A stretch of DNA of 64,000 nucleotides from Triticum aestivum. Lineage: Eukaryota > Streptophyta > Magnoliopsida > Poales > Poaceae. A program made the position numbers and the translations under genes. Location of the stretch: positions 133,708,979-133,772,978 of the forward strand of contig NC_057809.1 of NCBI RefSeq assembly GCF_018294505.1. Direction: 5' to 3'. Of this stretch, positions 35,619 through 47,327 are shown one piece after another. Each line of letters begins with the position of its first letter. Position 1 is the first letter of the stretch. The notes under the pieces were generated by a model. It worked only from the letters and a program-made list of their open reading frames with translations. It was not told the DNA's origin and did not search any database.

Positions 35619-36392
35619 ATGGCCAATCGCGACCTCAATCAAGTGGTTCGCCTGACTCGATGCCTAGATGTACCCGGCCATACTGCTAAGTTGGTCAGGG
35701 TAATGACTGAGGCTGGATACCGCTGGTATCCTGAGTACACGGTCGAAGAGCAATTCCGAGATTTTAATCAAAGCCAGTATCTCTGCACTGTCAGGATATT
35801 TCCATCTTATCCTGGATCCACTGAGCCTCTTCACTGCTCCTATGGACTCGGGGTTACTATCGAGATGGCTGTGCAGGATGCCGCCTACTCTATGATGACC
35901 ATTATGCGAGTCAGATCTGGTCTATTTCGGGACTCTGACTTCCGGTATATGCCAGGATCACTTCCGGGAGCACAAGGATATCTCCAAGCTATTTATGCTG
36001 ACTCCACTCAGGAGGATTCACAGACTCGCACCACTGCTGAGATGCTCGAGGATAAGGACCGTGAAAATCGGGCCTTAAGGTTAGAGCTCTTCAATACCCG
36101 TGCTGACCACTGGGCCACTTTGACTCGGTTCGCACCGGCGGTGCAAGCTGGATATTCAGATATGCGCGATCTCTATCCTGTGAGATCTGCTTTGCCGGAC
36201 GTGATGGTTTGGCGTGATGTAGGAGGCATCACCCCACCTCGCGGTCCCCGCAGGCCACCGTTTGTTGGTCCAAGGCCTCATCCTAGCCCCTATGGTCCAC
36301 AAGCTCCGCGAGACCGTCTGTTTCCGGATGATCACGTTGAACTTCCGGGCTATGGAGGTGACTTCTATGAGGACTACTACGGATCAGTTTGA
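35619..36392 (+). CDS. Accessory ORF of element H, dsRNA-binding-like fold suspected
   Basis: An intact 257-codon frame between primer site and gag, not part of the standard chromovirus plan. Residues 23-97 follow the dsRNA-binding domain pattern. A helix (AKLVRVMTEAGY) is followed by PEYTVEEQ, a strand YLCTVRIF, then GLGVTIEMAVQDAAYSMM, which mirrors the G-x-G-x-S/T...A...AA helix of that fold. The Lys pair that contacts RNA in classic domains is missing. Residues 139-170 look like a coiled coil (EDKDRENRALRLELF). Residues 209-257 are Pro/Gly/Arg-rich and end acidic. A splice acceptor abuts the ATG. Possible roles are RNA chaperoning, packaging, or blocking small-RNA silencing; all are inference. 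Element B lacks it. Confidence 0.75.
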   Translation: MANRDLNQVVRLTRCLDVPGHTAKLVRVMTEAGYRWYPEYTVEEQFRDFNQSQYLCTVRIFPSYPGSTEPLHCSYGLGVTIEMAVQDAAYSMMTIMRVRSGLFRDSDFRYMPGSLPGAQGYLQAIYADSTQEDSQTRTTAEMLEDKDRENRALRLELFNTRADHWATLTRFAPAVQAGYSDMRDLYPVRSALPDVMVWRDVGGITPPRGPRRPPFVGPRPHPSPYGPQAPRDRLFPDDHVELPGYGGDFYEDYYGSV

Positions 36393-36733
36393 GTTAGTAG
36401 TAGTATCACTAGTTCGCACTAGCTATGTCGTCTATCGTCCTGCGTGACTCGTGGGATATGACCTAGCTTGTACTCTTTCCGGAGATGTAGAAAAATAATG
36501 TATAGGAGCTTGAGATGCCCCCGATGAGATGTAATCCTCTTTTCACCGTATTAGTACTTTGCTTGGTCTTGTACTAAACCTGTATGGTGTGTATGACGAT
36601 GGAATAAAGAAGCAGTTTCTGTATCTACCATGTCATACGGATGATCATCTTGCATTTCGAGTTATTCCTTACATTCTATATCCTATGTCGGAATTTTATA
36701 ATTCTGACTAAATCATTGTCTTGTTTACCTAGG
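36393..36733 (+). promoter_or_regulatory. Spacer between the two ORFs of element H, with splice acceptor
   Basis: 340 bp without ORF start. It ends with a pyrimidine-rich stretch after ctgactaaat (branch-point-like) and ttgtttacctAG one base before the gag ATG at 36734. This suggests that gag-pol is translated from a spliced RNA that skips the accessory ORF. Confidence 0.5.
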
Positions 36734-39700
36734 ATGGTCAACACGCGCGCTAACCCTGCTTCCCAAGAGCAGGCCGAAGGCAGTGAAGCCAGAAATGAAC
36801 ATCTGCCTCAACCTCCTTCACTAGCCGAGGTTATGATGGAAGCTGAGAGAAACAAGCGGGAGACAAACCGTTTGTTAGAGCGTATTGAACAGAATACAGC
36901 ACACCATCAGAGGGCTAACGTGGTGTCACTCAATGATTTTATCAAATTGCATCCACCCACGTTCCACCACTCCGTCGAGCCTCTCGACGCTGATGACTGG
37001 CTTCGCAGTATCTCTCACAAGCTGCGTTCTGCGTTGGTAGCGGAGGCTGACAAGGTCACCTTTGCTGCATATCATCTTGAAGGCCCCGCCAGTCTATGGT
37101 GGGAAAATTATGGAGCTATGCGCCCAGCAGGCCATGTCACAACTTGGGCTGAATTCAGCGACGCTTTCCGTGAACACCACATTCCGGAGGGTCTCATGGA
37201 CCGTAAGCGTGAAGAATTTTGCAATTTCACCCAAGGCCGACTTTCTGTGGATGTCTATAGCAGGGAGTTTGGTAATCTTGCACGATATGCAACCGAGGAA
37301 GTGTCTACTGACGCCAAGAAGCAAGCAAGGTTCCGTAAGGGCCTTAGTCCTGAGCTTCGCCGCGACCTTCGTCTGCATGAGTGCACATCCTTCTCGAAAC
37401 TTGTCAACAAAGCCATCAGTGCTGAAACTGGTCAGACTGACTATGACGCAACACGCAAGCATGGACGTGATATGGGTTCCTCATCCGGTGCTGGTCCTCA
37501 GAAGCGCCGCGTGTGGGTACCCAACACCGCCTTGCCACCCAGGTTCACACCGAGGCCATCTTTCCAGGCGCCTCGCCCCGCTCAACAGTCTACTCCAGCT
37601 AAGCCCTATGGGGGTCCAACCAATAATGCTCCTCCACGTACCAGTTCCGTGACTTGTTTCAAGTGTGGGGAATCTGGTCACTATATGCGTGAGTGTCCCC
37701 AGACCAACCCCAATCAATCTGCTAAAGCTGTTGGCCGTGGCAAGCCGACAGGGAAAGTATTCCACGCTAAACCGGTCACCGCTTCACGTGGCCATGTCAA
37801 TTGTGTCTCTGCCGAAGAAGCTCAAGAGGACCCCAACGTCGTTCTCGGTACGCTTCTTGTTAATTGCCACCCGGCATCTGTTCTTTTCGATACAGGAGCC
37901 TCTCATTCCTTTATATCTGAAAATTATGCTCGTTTGCATAACGTTGCATTCTGTGATCTGCCGTCCACTATGGAAATCTCTACCCCTGGGTCTAGATGGC
38001 AGACCTCTAGGGTAAGTTATGGAAATGAAATCCAAGTCGACAGACTTGTTTTTCTCGCATCTTTGATAGCCCTTAAATCTTCAGACATTAATATCATTTT
38101 GGGTATGGACTGGATGTCAGCTCATCATGCCAAAATTGATTGCTTCTCTAGGACTGTTCAACTCACCCATCCTTCGGGGAAGATAGTCAATGTTTTGACT
38201 CGAATAGCCAAGCGACAATTATATTCTCTTAACGCCAGCCCTTTGCCAGACCTTGAGGACGTTCCGGTAGTCCGTGACTTTCCGGATGTCTTTCCAGAGG
38301 AATTGCCAGGTGTTCCACCTGACAGGGATGTTGAGTTTGTAATAGACCTCATCCCCGGAACCGTTCCGATTGCTAGAAGACTGTATAAGATGGCACCCCT
38401 AGAACTAGCCGAGCTTAAGAAACAACTCGATGAGTCCTTGAAAAAGGGTTTCATCCGCCCTAGTTCATCTCCGTGGGCTTGCCCCGTCCTATTCGTCAAG
38501 AAGAAGGATGGAACGGACCGGATGGTTGTTGATTACCGACCTGTCAATTTGGTCACAATCAAAAACAAATATCCACTTCCCAGGATCAACGACCTGTATG
38601 ATCAGCTCGCTGGATCCTCAGTCTTCTCTAAGATGGATTTGAGGTTGGGCTACCATCAAATCAAAATCAGAAACGGGGACATTCCTAAAACGGCCTTTGT
38701 TACTCGTTATGGCCAATACGAGTACACCGTCATGTCCTTCGGTTTAACCAACGCACCAGCCACCTTTTCTCGGTTAATGAACTCAATCTTCATGGAGTAT
38801 TTGGATAAATTCGTCGTAGTTTATCTTGATGATATACTCATCTACTCCAAGAACGAGGAAGAACATGCCGAACATCTAAGACTAGTGTTGCAGAAACTTC
38901 GAGAGCATCGCCTTTATGCCAAATTTTCAAAATGTGAATTCTGGTTGCCAGAAGTGACCTATCTGGGTCATGTAATATCTGGTAAAGGTATTGCTGTTAA
39001 CCCTGAGCGAGTTCAAGCCGTCCTTGATTGGACTCCACCCGAATCGGTCAAGCAAGTTCGGAGTTTTCTAGGCTTAGCGAGCTATTGCCGTCGCTTTGTC
39101 GAGAACTTCTCCAAAGTTGCTAAACCCCTAACCGAACTCCTCAAGAAAGATAAGAAGTTCGAATGGACTCCACAATGTGAGCATAGTTTTCAGGAACTGA
39201 AAAGACGCCTGACTTCTGCTCCCGTGCTGGTACCGCCAGATTTCTCCAAGGACTTCGTTATCTACTGCGACGCCTCGCGACAAGGACTAGGTTGCATTCT
39301 CATGCAAGATCGACACGTAATTGCTTACGCTTCACGGCAATTGCACCCACATGAGGAGAATTATCCTACTCATGATCTAGAGCTTGCAGCCGTAGTCTAT
39401 GCACTTAAGACCTGGCGACATTACCTCCTCGGTAATCGTTGCGAAATATTCACTGATCACCAAAGTCTGAAGTACATTTTCACCCAACCGGATCTGAATC
39501 TCAGGCAAAGACGTTGGGTTGAATTGATCACTGACTTCGACTTAGGAATAACCTACACCCCAGGGAAAGCCAACGTCATGGCTGATGCGCTAAGTCGTAA
39601 ATCTTATTGTAACAACCTGATGTTACAACAAAGTCAACCGCTTCTCCATGAGGAATTTCGAAAGCTTAACCTTCACATTGTACCTCAAGGTTTTCTTTCC

Positions 39701-41209
39701 ACCTTGGTGGCGAGACCTACTCTTACGGATCAAATCATCGCTGCCCAAAAGCGAGATAAGGGAATATCTAAAATCAAAGAGAACATTGCTAGCAGAGGTG
39801 TTAGTTGTTTCTCCACAAATGATCAAGGTGTTGTGTACTTTGAGAATCGTCTAGTGGTTCCCAAGAACCAGCATCTACGGCAGTTGATCCTTAAGGAGGC
39901 TCATGAATCTCCTCTCACCATTCATCCCGGTAGTACTAAGATGTATCAGGACCTACGCCAGAGGTTCTGGTGGACTAGGATGAAGAGAGAAATTGCTCAG
40001 TATATTGCAAATTGCGACGTCTGTCGTCGTGTAAAAGCAGAGCACCAACGGCCTGCCGGCACCCTTCAACCCTTAGCTATTCCTGAATGGAAATGGCATA
40101 AAATTGGTATGGATTTCATTACCGGTTTTCCCAGGACCAAGAGAGGGAATAATGCTATTTTCGTCGTGGTCGATCGTCTTTCCAAAGTAGCTCATTTCTT
40201 ACCTGTTCGTGAGAGTATAACCGCTAGTCAGCTGGCAGACTTATACATCTCCCGAATAGTGTCTCTCCATGGTGTTCCTTTGGAAATCAATTCGGATCGA
40301 GGAAGTCTTTTCACCTCTCGATTTTGGGAAAGTTTCCAAAATGCTATGGGAACCCGTCTCTCCTTTAGCACCGCTTTCCACCCTCAATCAAGTGGTCAAG
40401 TGGAACGCGTCAACCAAATTCTAGAAGACATGCTTCGGGCCTCTGTTATCTCGTTCGGAATGGACTGGGAGAAGTGCCTTCCATTTGCCGAATTCGCTTA
40501 CAACAACAGCTATCAATCTAGCTTGGGTAAAGCCCCTTTTGAAGTTCTCTATGGACGACAATGTCGAACACCCCTTAACTGGTCAGAGACCGGGGAAAGA
40601 AAATTCTTTGGCCCGGATATGATTCAGGAAGCAGAAGAACAAGTTCGTATCGTTCGTGAAAAGTTGAAAACAGCCCAATCCCGTCAAAAGAGTCAATATG
40701 ACCGAAAACATAAGGCTATGACTTTCGAGGTTGACGAGAAGGCTTACCTTCGGGTCACCCCTCTGAAGGGAACCCATCGTTTCGGTATCAAAGGCAAATT
40801 GGCTCCTCGTTACATTGGACCTTTTCGCATTCTTGCCAAACAAGGAGAAGTTGCCTACCAATTGGAATTACCTCCGCACCTCTCCAGAGTTCACGATGTC
40901 TTCCACGTTTCTCAACTCAGGCGTTGCTTCTCGGATCCTATCCGCGAAGTGGACCACGAAACGCTTGATCTCCAAGATAATCTTACATATCGAGAGTACC
41001 CCATTCGTATCCTCGATCAGGCCGAACGTACCACGCGACGTCATAATATCAAGTTTCTCAAGGTTCAATGGTCGCACCATTCTGAAGATGAAGCAACTTG
41101 GGAAAGGGAGGATCGTCTTCGATTTGAATATCCCGCCTTCTTCTCGGAGGAACCCAAATCTCGGGACGAGATTCTTTTGAGTGGGGGTGAGTTGTCACAC
41201 CCTAGCTAG
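36734..41209 (+). CDS. Gag-Pol polyprotein of element H (chromovirus)
   Basis: One open frame of 1491 codons from ATG 36734 ([13 protein letters not shown]); an upstream in-frame ATG at 36641 is before the splice acceptor and less likely. In order: capsid core (from residue about 77, [17 protein letters not shown]), zinc knuckle [14 protein letters not shown] (about 308), protease [10 protein letters not shown] (386), RT with YLDD (697-700), one RNase H (from about 840, [11 protein letters not shown]), integrase zinc site HPGS...CDVC (about 1063-1097), core with MDFITGF, NSDRG and QVERVNQ, and a chromodomain-like end (about 1440-1480, [21 protein letters not shown]). The chromodomain is thought to target insertion to heterochromatin. 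All catalytic residues are present. The stop lies 15-17 bases inside the 3' LTR. Confidence 0.96.
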   Translation: MVNTRANPASQEQAEGSEARNEHLPQPPSLAEVMMEAERNKRETNRLLERIEQNTAHHQRANVVSLNDFIKLHPPTFHHSVEPLDADDWLRSISHKLRSALVAEADKVTFAAYHLEGPASLWWENYGAMRPAGHVTTWAEFSDAFREHHIPEGLMDRKREEFCNFTQGRLSVDVYSREFGNLARYATEEVSTDAKKQARFRKGLSPELRRDLRLHECTSFSKLVNKAISAETGQTDYDATRKHGRDMGSSSGAGPQKRRVWVPNTALPPRFTPRPSFQAPRPAQQSTPAKPYGGPTNNAPPRTSSVTCFKCGESGHYMRECPQTNPNQSAKAVGRGKPTGKVFHAKPVTASRGHVNCVSAEEAQEDPNVVLGTLLVNCHPASVLFDTGASHSFISENYARLHNVAFCDLPSTMEISTPGSRWQTSRVSYGNEIQVDRLVFLASLIALKSSDINIILGMDWMSAHHAKIDCFSRTVQLTHPSGKIVNVLTRIAKRQLYSLNASPLPDLEDVPVVRDFPDVFPEELPGVPPDRDVEFVIDLIPGTVPIARRLYKMAPLELAELKKQLDESLKKGFIRPSSSPWACPVLFVKKKDGTDRMVVDYRPVNLVTIKNKYPLPRINDLYDQLAGSSVFSKMDLRLGYHQIKIRNGDIPKTAFVTRYGQYEYTVMSFGLTNAPATFSRLMNSIFMEYLDKFVVVYLDDILIYSKNEEEHAEHLRLVLQKLREHRLYAKFSKCEFWLPEVTYLGHVISGKGIAVNPERVQAVLDWTPPESVKQVRSFLGLASYCRRFVENFSKVAKPLTELLKKDKKFEWTPQCEHSFQELKRRLTSAPVLVPPDFSKDFVIYCDASRQGLGCILMQDRHVIAYASRQLHPHEENYPTHDLELAAVVYALKTWRHYLLGNRCEIFTDHQSLKYIFTQPDLNLRQRRWVELITDFDLGITYTPGKANVMADALSRKSYCNNLMLQQSQPLLHEEFRKLNLHIVPQGFLSTLVARPTLTDQIIAAQKRDKGISKIKENIASRGVSCFSTNDQGVVYFENRLVVPKNQHLRQLILKEAHESPLTIHPGSTKMYQDLRQRFWWTRMKREIAQYIANCDVCRRVKAEHQRPAGTLQPLAIPEWKWHKIGMDFITGFPRTKRGNNAIFVVVDRLSKVAHFLPVRESITASQLADLYISRIVSLHGVPLEINSDRGSLFTSRFWESFQNAMGTRLSFSTAFHPQSSGQVERVNQILEDMLRASVISFGMDWEKCLPFAEFAYNNSYQSSLGKAPFEVLYGRQCRTPLNWSETGERKFFGPDMIQEAEEQVRIVREKLKTAQSRQKSQYDRKHKAMTFEVDEKAYLRVTPLKGTHRFGIKGKLAPRYIGPFRILAKQGEVAYQLELPPHLSRVHDVFHVSQLRRCFSDPIREVDHETLDLQDNLTYREYPIRILDQAERTTRRHNIKFLKVQWSHHSEDEATWEREDRLRFEYPAFFSEEPKSRDEILLSGGELSHPS
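41180..41192 (+). other. Polypurine tract of element H
   Basis: agtgggggtgagt directly before the 3' LTR. It is also coding, as the gag-pol frame runs through it. Confidence 0.8.
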
Positions 41210-44200
41210 TCATGCATTAGAGTGTTGCATCATGTTTACTCTTTCATCAGAAACTTGAAATGGGGATCTGTGAAACCCTCAGAATCATCTTGAAAATGAC
41301 CCAAATGAAAATTTCTCCAAAAGGATCCAAGAAAAATGCTCATGTTGCTCTCTGAAAATATTGGACAGAGATAAAAAATCAAACCAATAATTTTAGTGGC
41401 TCATGGACATTTATTTTGGGCATTTGGAATTAATGCATAGGTTTTTGCATTGGAATTATATTAATTATATATATTAATATATGCCCAAAAATTATGCCAT
41501 TTGTAAAAGAGCTTTGGAATAATATATAAGGCTCCTGCAAAAATTGGCATAAGTTAAATAAATGATTTAATATATTAATAAAGTCAAAACAAATGTCAGA
41601 AAATTAAAAAAAAACAGAAAGGAATACAGGAGGAGCTTACCTGGGCCCCTCCACTGTGCGGCCCAGCCAGCTGGCTGGCCCAGCCAGCATCCGGCCCAGC
41701 CCACCTCCCTCCTCTGTCGTCTTCGTCCAGACAGAGGGAGGGGAGTGTGGACGGCGCGCGCGCGCGCCACCGCGCCACGCCACCTGCTCGCCTGCTTGCC
41801 TGGCCTCCTCTCCTCGCCTCGATGGCCTGGACGACGCCACGCCTCGTCCTCTCTCTCTCTCACTCTCCCCCGGCTTCTCCCTCGCTCTCTCTCACTCTCG
41901 GCCGAAGCACACCGTCGCCGCCGTTCGCCGTAGCCACTGACTCCGGCCACCCCTCGCTCCCCCGAGTAGCTCAGAAGCTCCGCCACAACTCCCTCTTCCT
42001 CCCCACCGCTCCACGAGTCCCCGGAAGCCCTGCATCGCCGCCTCGTCGCCGTTCCCCTCTTCGGACTCCGATCACCGTCGCCGACGAATTCGCCGTCTCC
42101 AGCACGTCCCCGAGCCCACTTCGACGCCCACTGCAACCGCGGTGAGCCCACGAGTCGTTTCCCCCTCTCCTTCCCCTCGTTCCCTCACCGTAGCTGCATC
42201 TCCACCACGGCCGAACCTCCGCCGTCGCCGAGCTCGCCGTCGACGTAGCTCCGGTGACCATTTGGTCACCCCGACGAGTCCAACACGTTCGCAAGAACCA
42301 GTAGAGCCCCCCTAGCGCCTCACTTTGCTCGACTTCGAGCTCCAGCACCAATCCCGCGCACGACCGAACCCCGGCGGCCGCAGCCGAGCTCACCGCCGTC
42401 AACTCCGGCCACCCCGACCCCAACTGACTCCGCCAAGAGCCGCGGGTCGTCCTCAGCTTCACTCCGGTGGTCGCCACGGTCCATTTGGTGGCCGAAACAA
42501 CCAAAACCACTATCGCCGCCGCACTGTTGGTCGCCGCCGGCCAGAACTCCGGCGAGCTGACGTGGCCTAGATGATTAACCACTAATCCACCACCCCCAGA
42601 CGCTGACAGTGGGTCCCCAGGGCTTAGTCAAAGCTAACCAGCCCCGGGTCAACGCGGGATTAGCCCCTGGTCACTGACGTGTGGACCCCACACGTCAGGT
42701 TTGACCCGAGCCAGTTCTGTTGACCTGCTGATGTCACTGTGATGTCAGGCTGACGCAGTAAATGTAATTCTGGATTTAAATTAAATCAGGAAATTCCAGA
42801 ATATTATTTAAACTTCAAAAATTCATAACTTTTATTCTGTAACTCCAAATTGGACAAATAATATATGAAAAATGATCAGAAAAATCCAATCTATCCATCT
42901 GTACTATTCTCATGCATGATCAAACAAGTTAAATTGATGTTTTAATCAGAACAAGAAAAGGCACTTTAAAAGGCCATATTTGAATTTGAAATTTGAATCT
43001 TTGATTCAAATTTGTTCAAACCCTCCTGGCTTTAGTTGCATTAGCCCAACACACTCATATTGCCATGTTTCATGCATGCATCATATTGTTGCACATTGTT
43101 TGGTGATGCCTGTGTATCGTTATCCTTTGCGACAGGATCTGTCCCCGAAGAGTACCGTGATTACCCTAACGAAGAGTCGTATCCGTGCAACGAACCATCA
43201 GGCAAGCAACCAACCATTTGATCATATCGATACAATCCCATGTTCTCGCTCCTGCTCTCTTTACTGCATTAAGACAACGCGATTCAAACTGCTGTGTGCT
43301 ACGGTAGTTGAACCCATTTCCTCTGCATGACCTGTCATTGCCACAGTAACTAGATGAAACCCACTAGCATGTGTAGGAGTTGATTGAGCCATATGTATGT
43401 GTTGTTCCTACCTTGCTATGCCTGCTATGCTTAGAGTCGTGTCAGGTCTGGTTCATCTGGGTGATGGGCTAGAGTGAAATGATTATGTCGGTAATGAGAG
43501 TGGTGTGGTGAACACGATTTGGTAAAGGTATCGATGAGAGGCCATGTAGGAGTACATGGTGGGTTGTTTCATTGAAGCCGACCTTAAGCACCGAGATCTG
43601 TATGTGTGATTTAAGAATTAGCTACTACCATACATTGGGCCCTGAAATATGACCCCGCTCGACTTCTTATTCACCCTAGCACTCTGTCCAGGAGTTGCAA
43701 GTAGTTTCTGGTGTTTGTAGTCTACTGGAGGCCGTGGACAGCGCTGACCGTAGGGGTGGGCTGTGATGCGGTAGGTACGTGGCCGGGTGTACCGAATACC
43801 CGTTAGGTATCTCGGGAACCCTGTTCACATCGTTCGGGGCCGTATGGGAAACCTCGGCCGGACTCCCTGCGGATGGAACCTGAATAGGCGATAAACCTGG
43901 ACTAGAGGCTTAAGTGTTTAGGTAGGTCGTGGTCTACACCCACGTCGGCTTTCGCTTGAAGTCTGCCGAGCACATGTCGTGTGCAGACGCTAAGTGGTGG
44001 AAACATGTATGACGAAGTACACCCCTGCAGGGTTAACATGATCTATTCGAATAGCCGCGTCCGCGGTAAAGGACTACTTGGTTGCCTATACAGTTCATAG
44101 ACAAGTAAATGGAAACTACTAAAAGCCTCAAGATAAGTGTGAGTGCCGAGGATGGCTCTTCCGTAGGAAGACGGAGGTGGATCCTCGGTAGTGTATTGAA

Positions 44201-45257
44201 GTGGTGAGTAGTGGACTCGTGTGCGCAAAACTATTTCAATTGGAGTATCGTAGGATAGTATAGCCAAGGGTCAAAGCTGGCTTGCTGCAATAACTCCACC
44301 AACCCTTCTTGATACTATGCATGTATGTAGGATCTGATGTAAGTCTTGCTGAGTACCTTTGTACTCATGTTGCTATAATCTACATTTTTACAGAAGACGC
44401 TGCAACCCCTTCTGATGGGTTCTATGTAGACGTTGACATCAACGAGTAGGCTAAAGACCCAGGTGGTGACCCTGAGCTTGTGAAGGACCACATAGTATAG
44501 CCAGGCTTTCCAAGCCTCTTTTATTTTGCTAGTTGTCTGTACCCAGACAAAGTACTTCCGCTGTTGGCTTGTATGACTGTATGACTGCATGTTGGGTCGT
44601 GAGACCCGTACCTTTGTGTGTATGTTATGTATGGCTCGCTGAGCCTTAAATAAAGTACTTGTGTCGTAGAGTCATGTTGTGATGCTTCGTTGTATTTGCA
44701 CATATCGAGCATATTGTGTGTATGATTGAAATGCTTGGTATGTGTGGGATCTGACTATCTAGTTGTTTATCTTTAGTAGCCTCTCTTACCGGGAAATGTC
44801 TCCTAGTGTTACCGCTGAGCCAAGGTAGCTTGCTACTGCTCTGGAACACTTAGGCTGGCCGGCATGTGTCCTTCTTCGTTCCTGTGTCTGTCCCTTCGGG
44901 GAAATGTCACGCATTGAGTACCGGAGTCCTGTTAGCCCGCTACAGCCCGGTTTACCGGAGTCCTGCTAGCCCAGTGCTACAGCCCGGACCCACTTGCTGA
45001 TGACCGACACGTTCGAAGCTGGGTCATGGATGCCTGTCCCTGTAAGTCTGTGCCACTTTGGGTTTACGACTAGTCATGTCAGCCCGGGCTCTTTATCATA
45101 TGGATGCTAGCGGCACTATCATATACGTGAGCCAAAAGGCGCAAACGGTCCCGGGAAAAGGTAAGGCGACTCCCGTGGGAATACCGTGCGTGAGGCCGCA
45201 AAGTGATATGAGGTGTTACCAGCTAGATCGATGTGACATCGAGTCGGGGTCCTGACA
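41193..45257 (+). repeat. 3' LTR of element H
   Basis: 4065 bp, the same length as the 5' copy. Of about 22 differences, some 11 fall in 43490-43740 and none were seen from there to the end. It contains the CpG-rich block and the AATAAA at 44649-44654. Confidence 0.95.
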
Positions 45258-46543
45258 GATTCAGACATGCCAGGTGTACCGAGGGAACTCCCTGAGCACA
45301 CTCTTAATATTGAGCCAAAGTTTAAACCAGTCAAGCAATTCCTTCGCCGTTTTAACGAAGAGAGGTGCAAGGCCATTGGTGAAGAAGTGGCCCGGCTCTT
45401 GGCGGCTGGGTTTATTGTTGAAGTTCTTCATCCTAAGTGGTTAGCTAGCCCGGTGCTGGTACTTAAGAAAAACGGTACTTGGCATATGTGTGTGGATTAC
45501 ACAGATTTAAACAAGGCCTGCCGGCTGATCCTTTTGCTCACCCCCGTATTGATCAGATTGTTGATGCTACGGTCGGTTGTGAGTGTTTGAGCTTTTTGGA
45601 TGCTTACTCTGGTTATCATCAGATCAAGATGGCAGTTAAGGACCAAGAGAAGTCATATTTCATCACTCCCTTTGGAGCCTTCTATTATGTGTCTATGCCT
45701 TTTGGGGTCAAGAGTGCCCAGGCGACTTACCAGCGGTGTGTGCAAAATTGCCATCATGATCAGATTGGGCGCAATGTTCATGCTTATGTGGATGATATTG
45801 TGGTGAAATCCGGGAAGAAAGAAACCCTGATAGATGATTTGAAAGAGACCTTTGACAATCTCCGGGTCTACAAGATGATGCTTAACCCGGCCAAGTGTGT
45901 TTTTGGTGTGCCAGCAGGCAAGCTCTTGGGCTTTCTGGTTTCTAAACGGGGTATTGAAGCTAACCCGAAGAAAATAAAGGATATCACTTCCCTAGCTAAA
46001 CCATCGTGTATTAATGATGTTTGCGTCTGGCGGGTCGTATTGCAGCCTTAAGCTGGTTCATAAGCCGGTTGGGTGAAAAGGCTATCCCTCTATACCAGAC
46101 GATGAAGAAAACAAATCACTTTGTTTGGAGTGAGGCCGTTGATCAGGCGTTTGAAGCCTTGAAAAAACAGTTAGCTGAGTCGCTGATCCTTGCTGCTCCT
46201 ATTGATAAGGAGCCCTTGTTTTTATATGTGGCTGCCAATAGCCGAGTTGTCAGCGTGGCAATCGTTGTAGAAAGGAAGGAATCAGGCAAAGAGTATCCGG
46301 TTAAGTGGTCAGTTTATTACATCAGTGAGGTGCTCATTGAGTCCAAGCAGAGGTATCCGCATTGGCAGAAGCTGGTATATGGGGTGTTCATGGCTAGTTG
46401 AAAGCTCAAGCAGTATTTCCTTGGTCATCCCATCACTGCGGTTAGTTCTGCTCCCTTAGGGGATATCATTCAAAACAGAGAGGCCACAGGTCGGGTAGCC
46501 AAGTGGGCCATTGAGCTTGGACTCCATGGTTTGAAATATATGC
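45258..46543 (+). pseudogene. Reverse transcriptase and first RNase H of element C
   Basis: Resumes the pol frame after element H: DMPGVPRELPEHTL, then YTDLNKAC, with a frameshift near 45525. FLDAYSGYHQIKM, MPFGVKSAQATYQ and YVDDIVVKS (near 45784-45810) follow, so the catalytic pair is intact. GFLVSKRGIEANP marks the thumb. A second frameshift occurs near 46015. The first RNase H ends near a TGA at 46399-46401 (GVFMAS, stop, KLKQYF). Broken by two shifts and one stop. Confidence 0.87.
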
Positions 46544-47327
46544 CTTGCACAACCATCAAGTCTCAAGCACTTGTGCATCTCATCAATGATTGGACAGAGC
46601 TGCAGATGCCTGAGGAGAAGCCGGATAGCACATATTGGACTATTCACTTTGATGGATCCAGGCAATTGGAAGGATCGGGGGCTCGAGTTATTTTGACGTC
46701 CTCGCGAGGTGATAAATTTTGTTATGTTTTAAGGTTGATGTTCCCTTGTACTAACAATGCAGCTGAGTATGAAGCCTTACTCCATGGTCTTTGGATGGCT
46801 AAGGAGATGAAGCTAAGCTGGGTGAGGTGTTTTGGCAAACTCAGACTTGTGGCTCAGCAAGTTTCAGGCACTTGGGGTTCTAAGGACCCACTCATGGCGG
46901 CTTACCGCCGTGAGGTTGATGCTATTGCTGGTCATTTCAAAGGTTATCAAATGGAACATGTTGATCCCAGGAAAAATGAGGTGGATGATGCTTTAAGCCG
47001 GTTGGGGTCCCAACATAAGCCGGTGCCACCTAACATTTTCCTTGATATTCTGCATAATCCTTCCGTCAAATTGCCTACGGAGGAACATCTTGCTATTCCT
47101 GACCTGGAGGCACAATTGGTGGCAGCTCTTCATGCTATTCCTGATTGGAAAATTTCATATTTGGCTTATATGACCCAGGGCGAGTTACCTGAAGATGAAA
47201 CTTTAGCCAGGCAGATAACCCGGAGGTCTAAGTCAATGACTATTGTCAATGGAGAGTTGCATCATCGCAGTGTCACAGGGGCGTTTCAACATTGTGTTTC
47301 TCCCGAAGAAGGTCGTGAGATCCTATG
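46544..47327 (+). pseudogene. Second RNase H and linker of element C
   Basis: IHFDGSRQLEGSGARVIL and NNAAEYEALLHGLWMAKEM mark the archaeal-type RNase H. The conserved Gly-Asp of the VRGDS-type box has changed (VRCFGKLRLVAQQ), so activity is doubtful. The tether end reads HVDPRKNEVDDALSRLG. The frame ends with a TGA after SPEEGREIL, just before the integrase zinc site. Confidence 0.82.

Larger units (their letters stand above)
31111..45257 (+). mobile_element. Element H: intact, young Tekay/Del-type chromovirus nested in element C
   Basis: Two 4065-bp LTRs, an initiator-Met primer site, an accessory 257-codon ORF, one long gag-pol frame with all domains, a C-terminal chromodomain and a purine tract. 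Target duplication is CATTC (31106-31110) against GATTC (45258-45262), one mismatch. The left copy restores the reading of element C across the site. By hand I count about 22 LTR differences, about 0.5%. At the commonly used grass rate of 1.3e-8 per site per year that is about 0.2 million years. It could be capable of autonomous movement. Confidence 0.95.

Noticed and set aside
37094..38499. Minus-strand frames within gag-pol of H
   Set aside because: Shadows of the intact polyprotein; no domain and poor start context.
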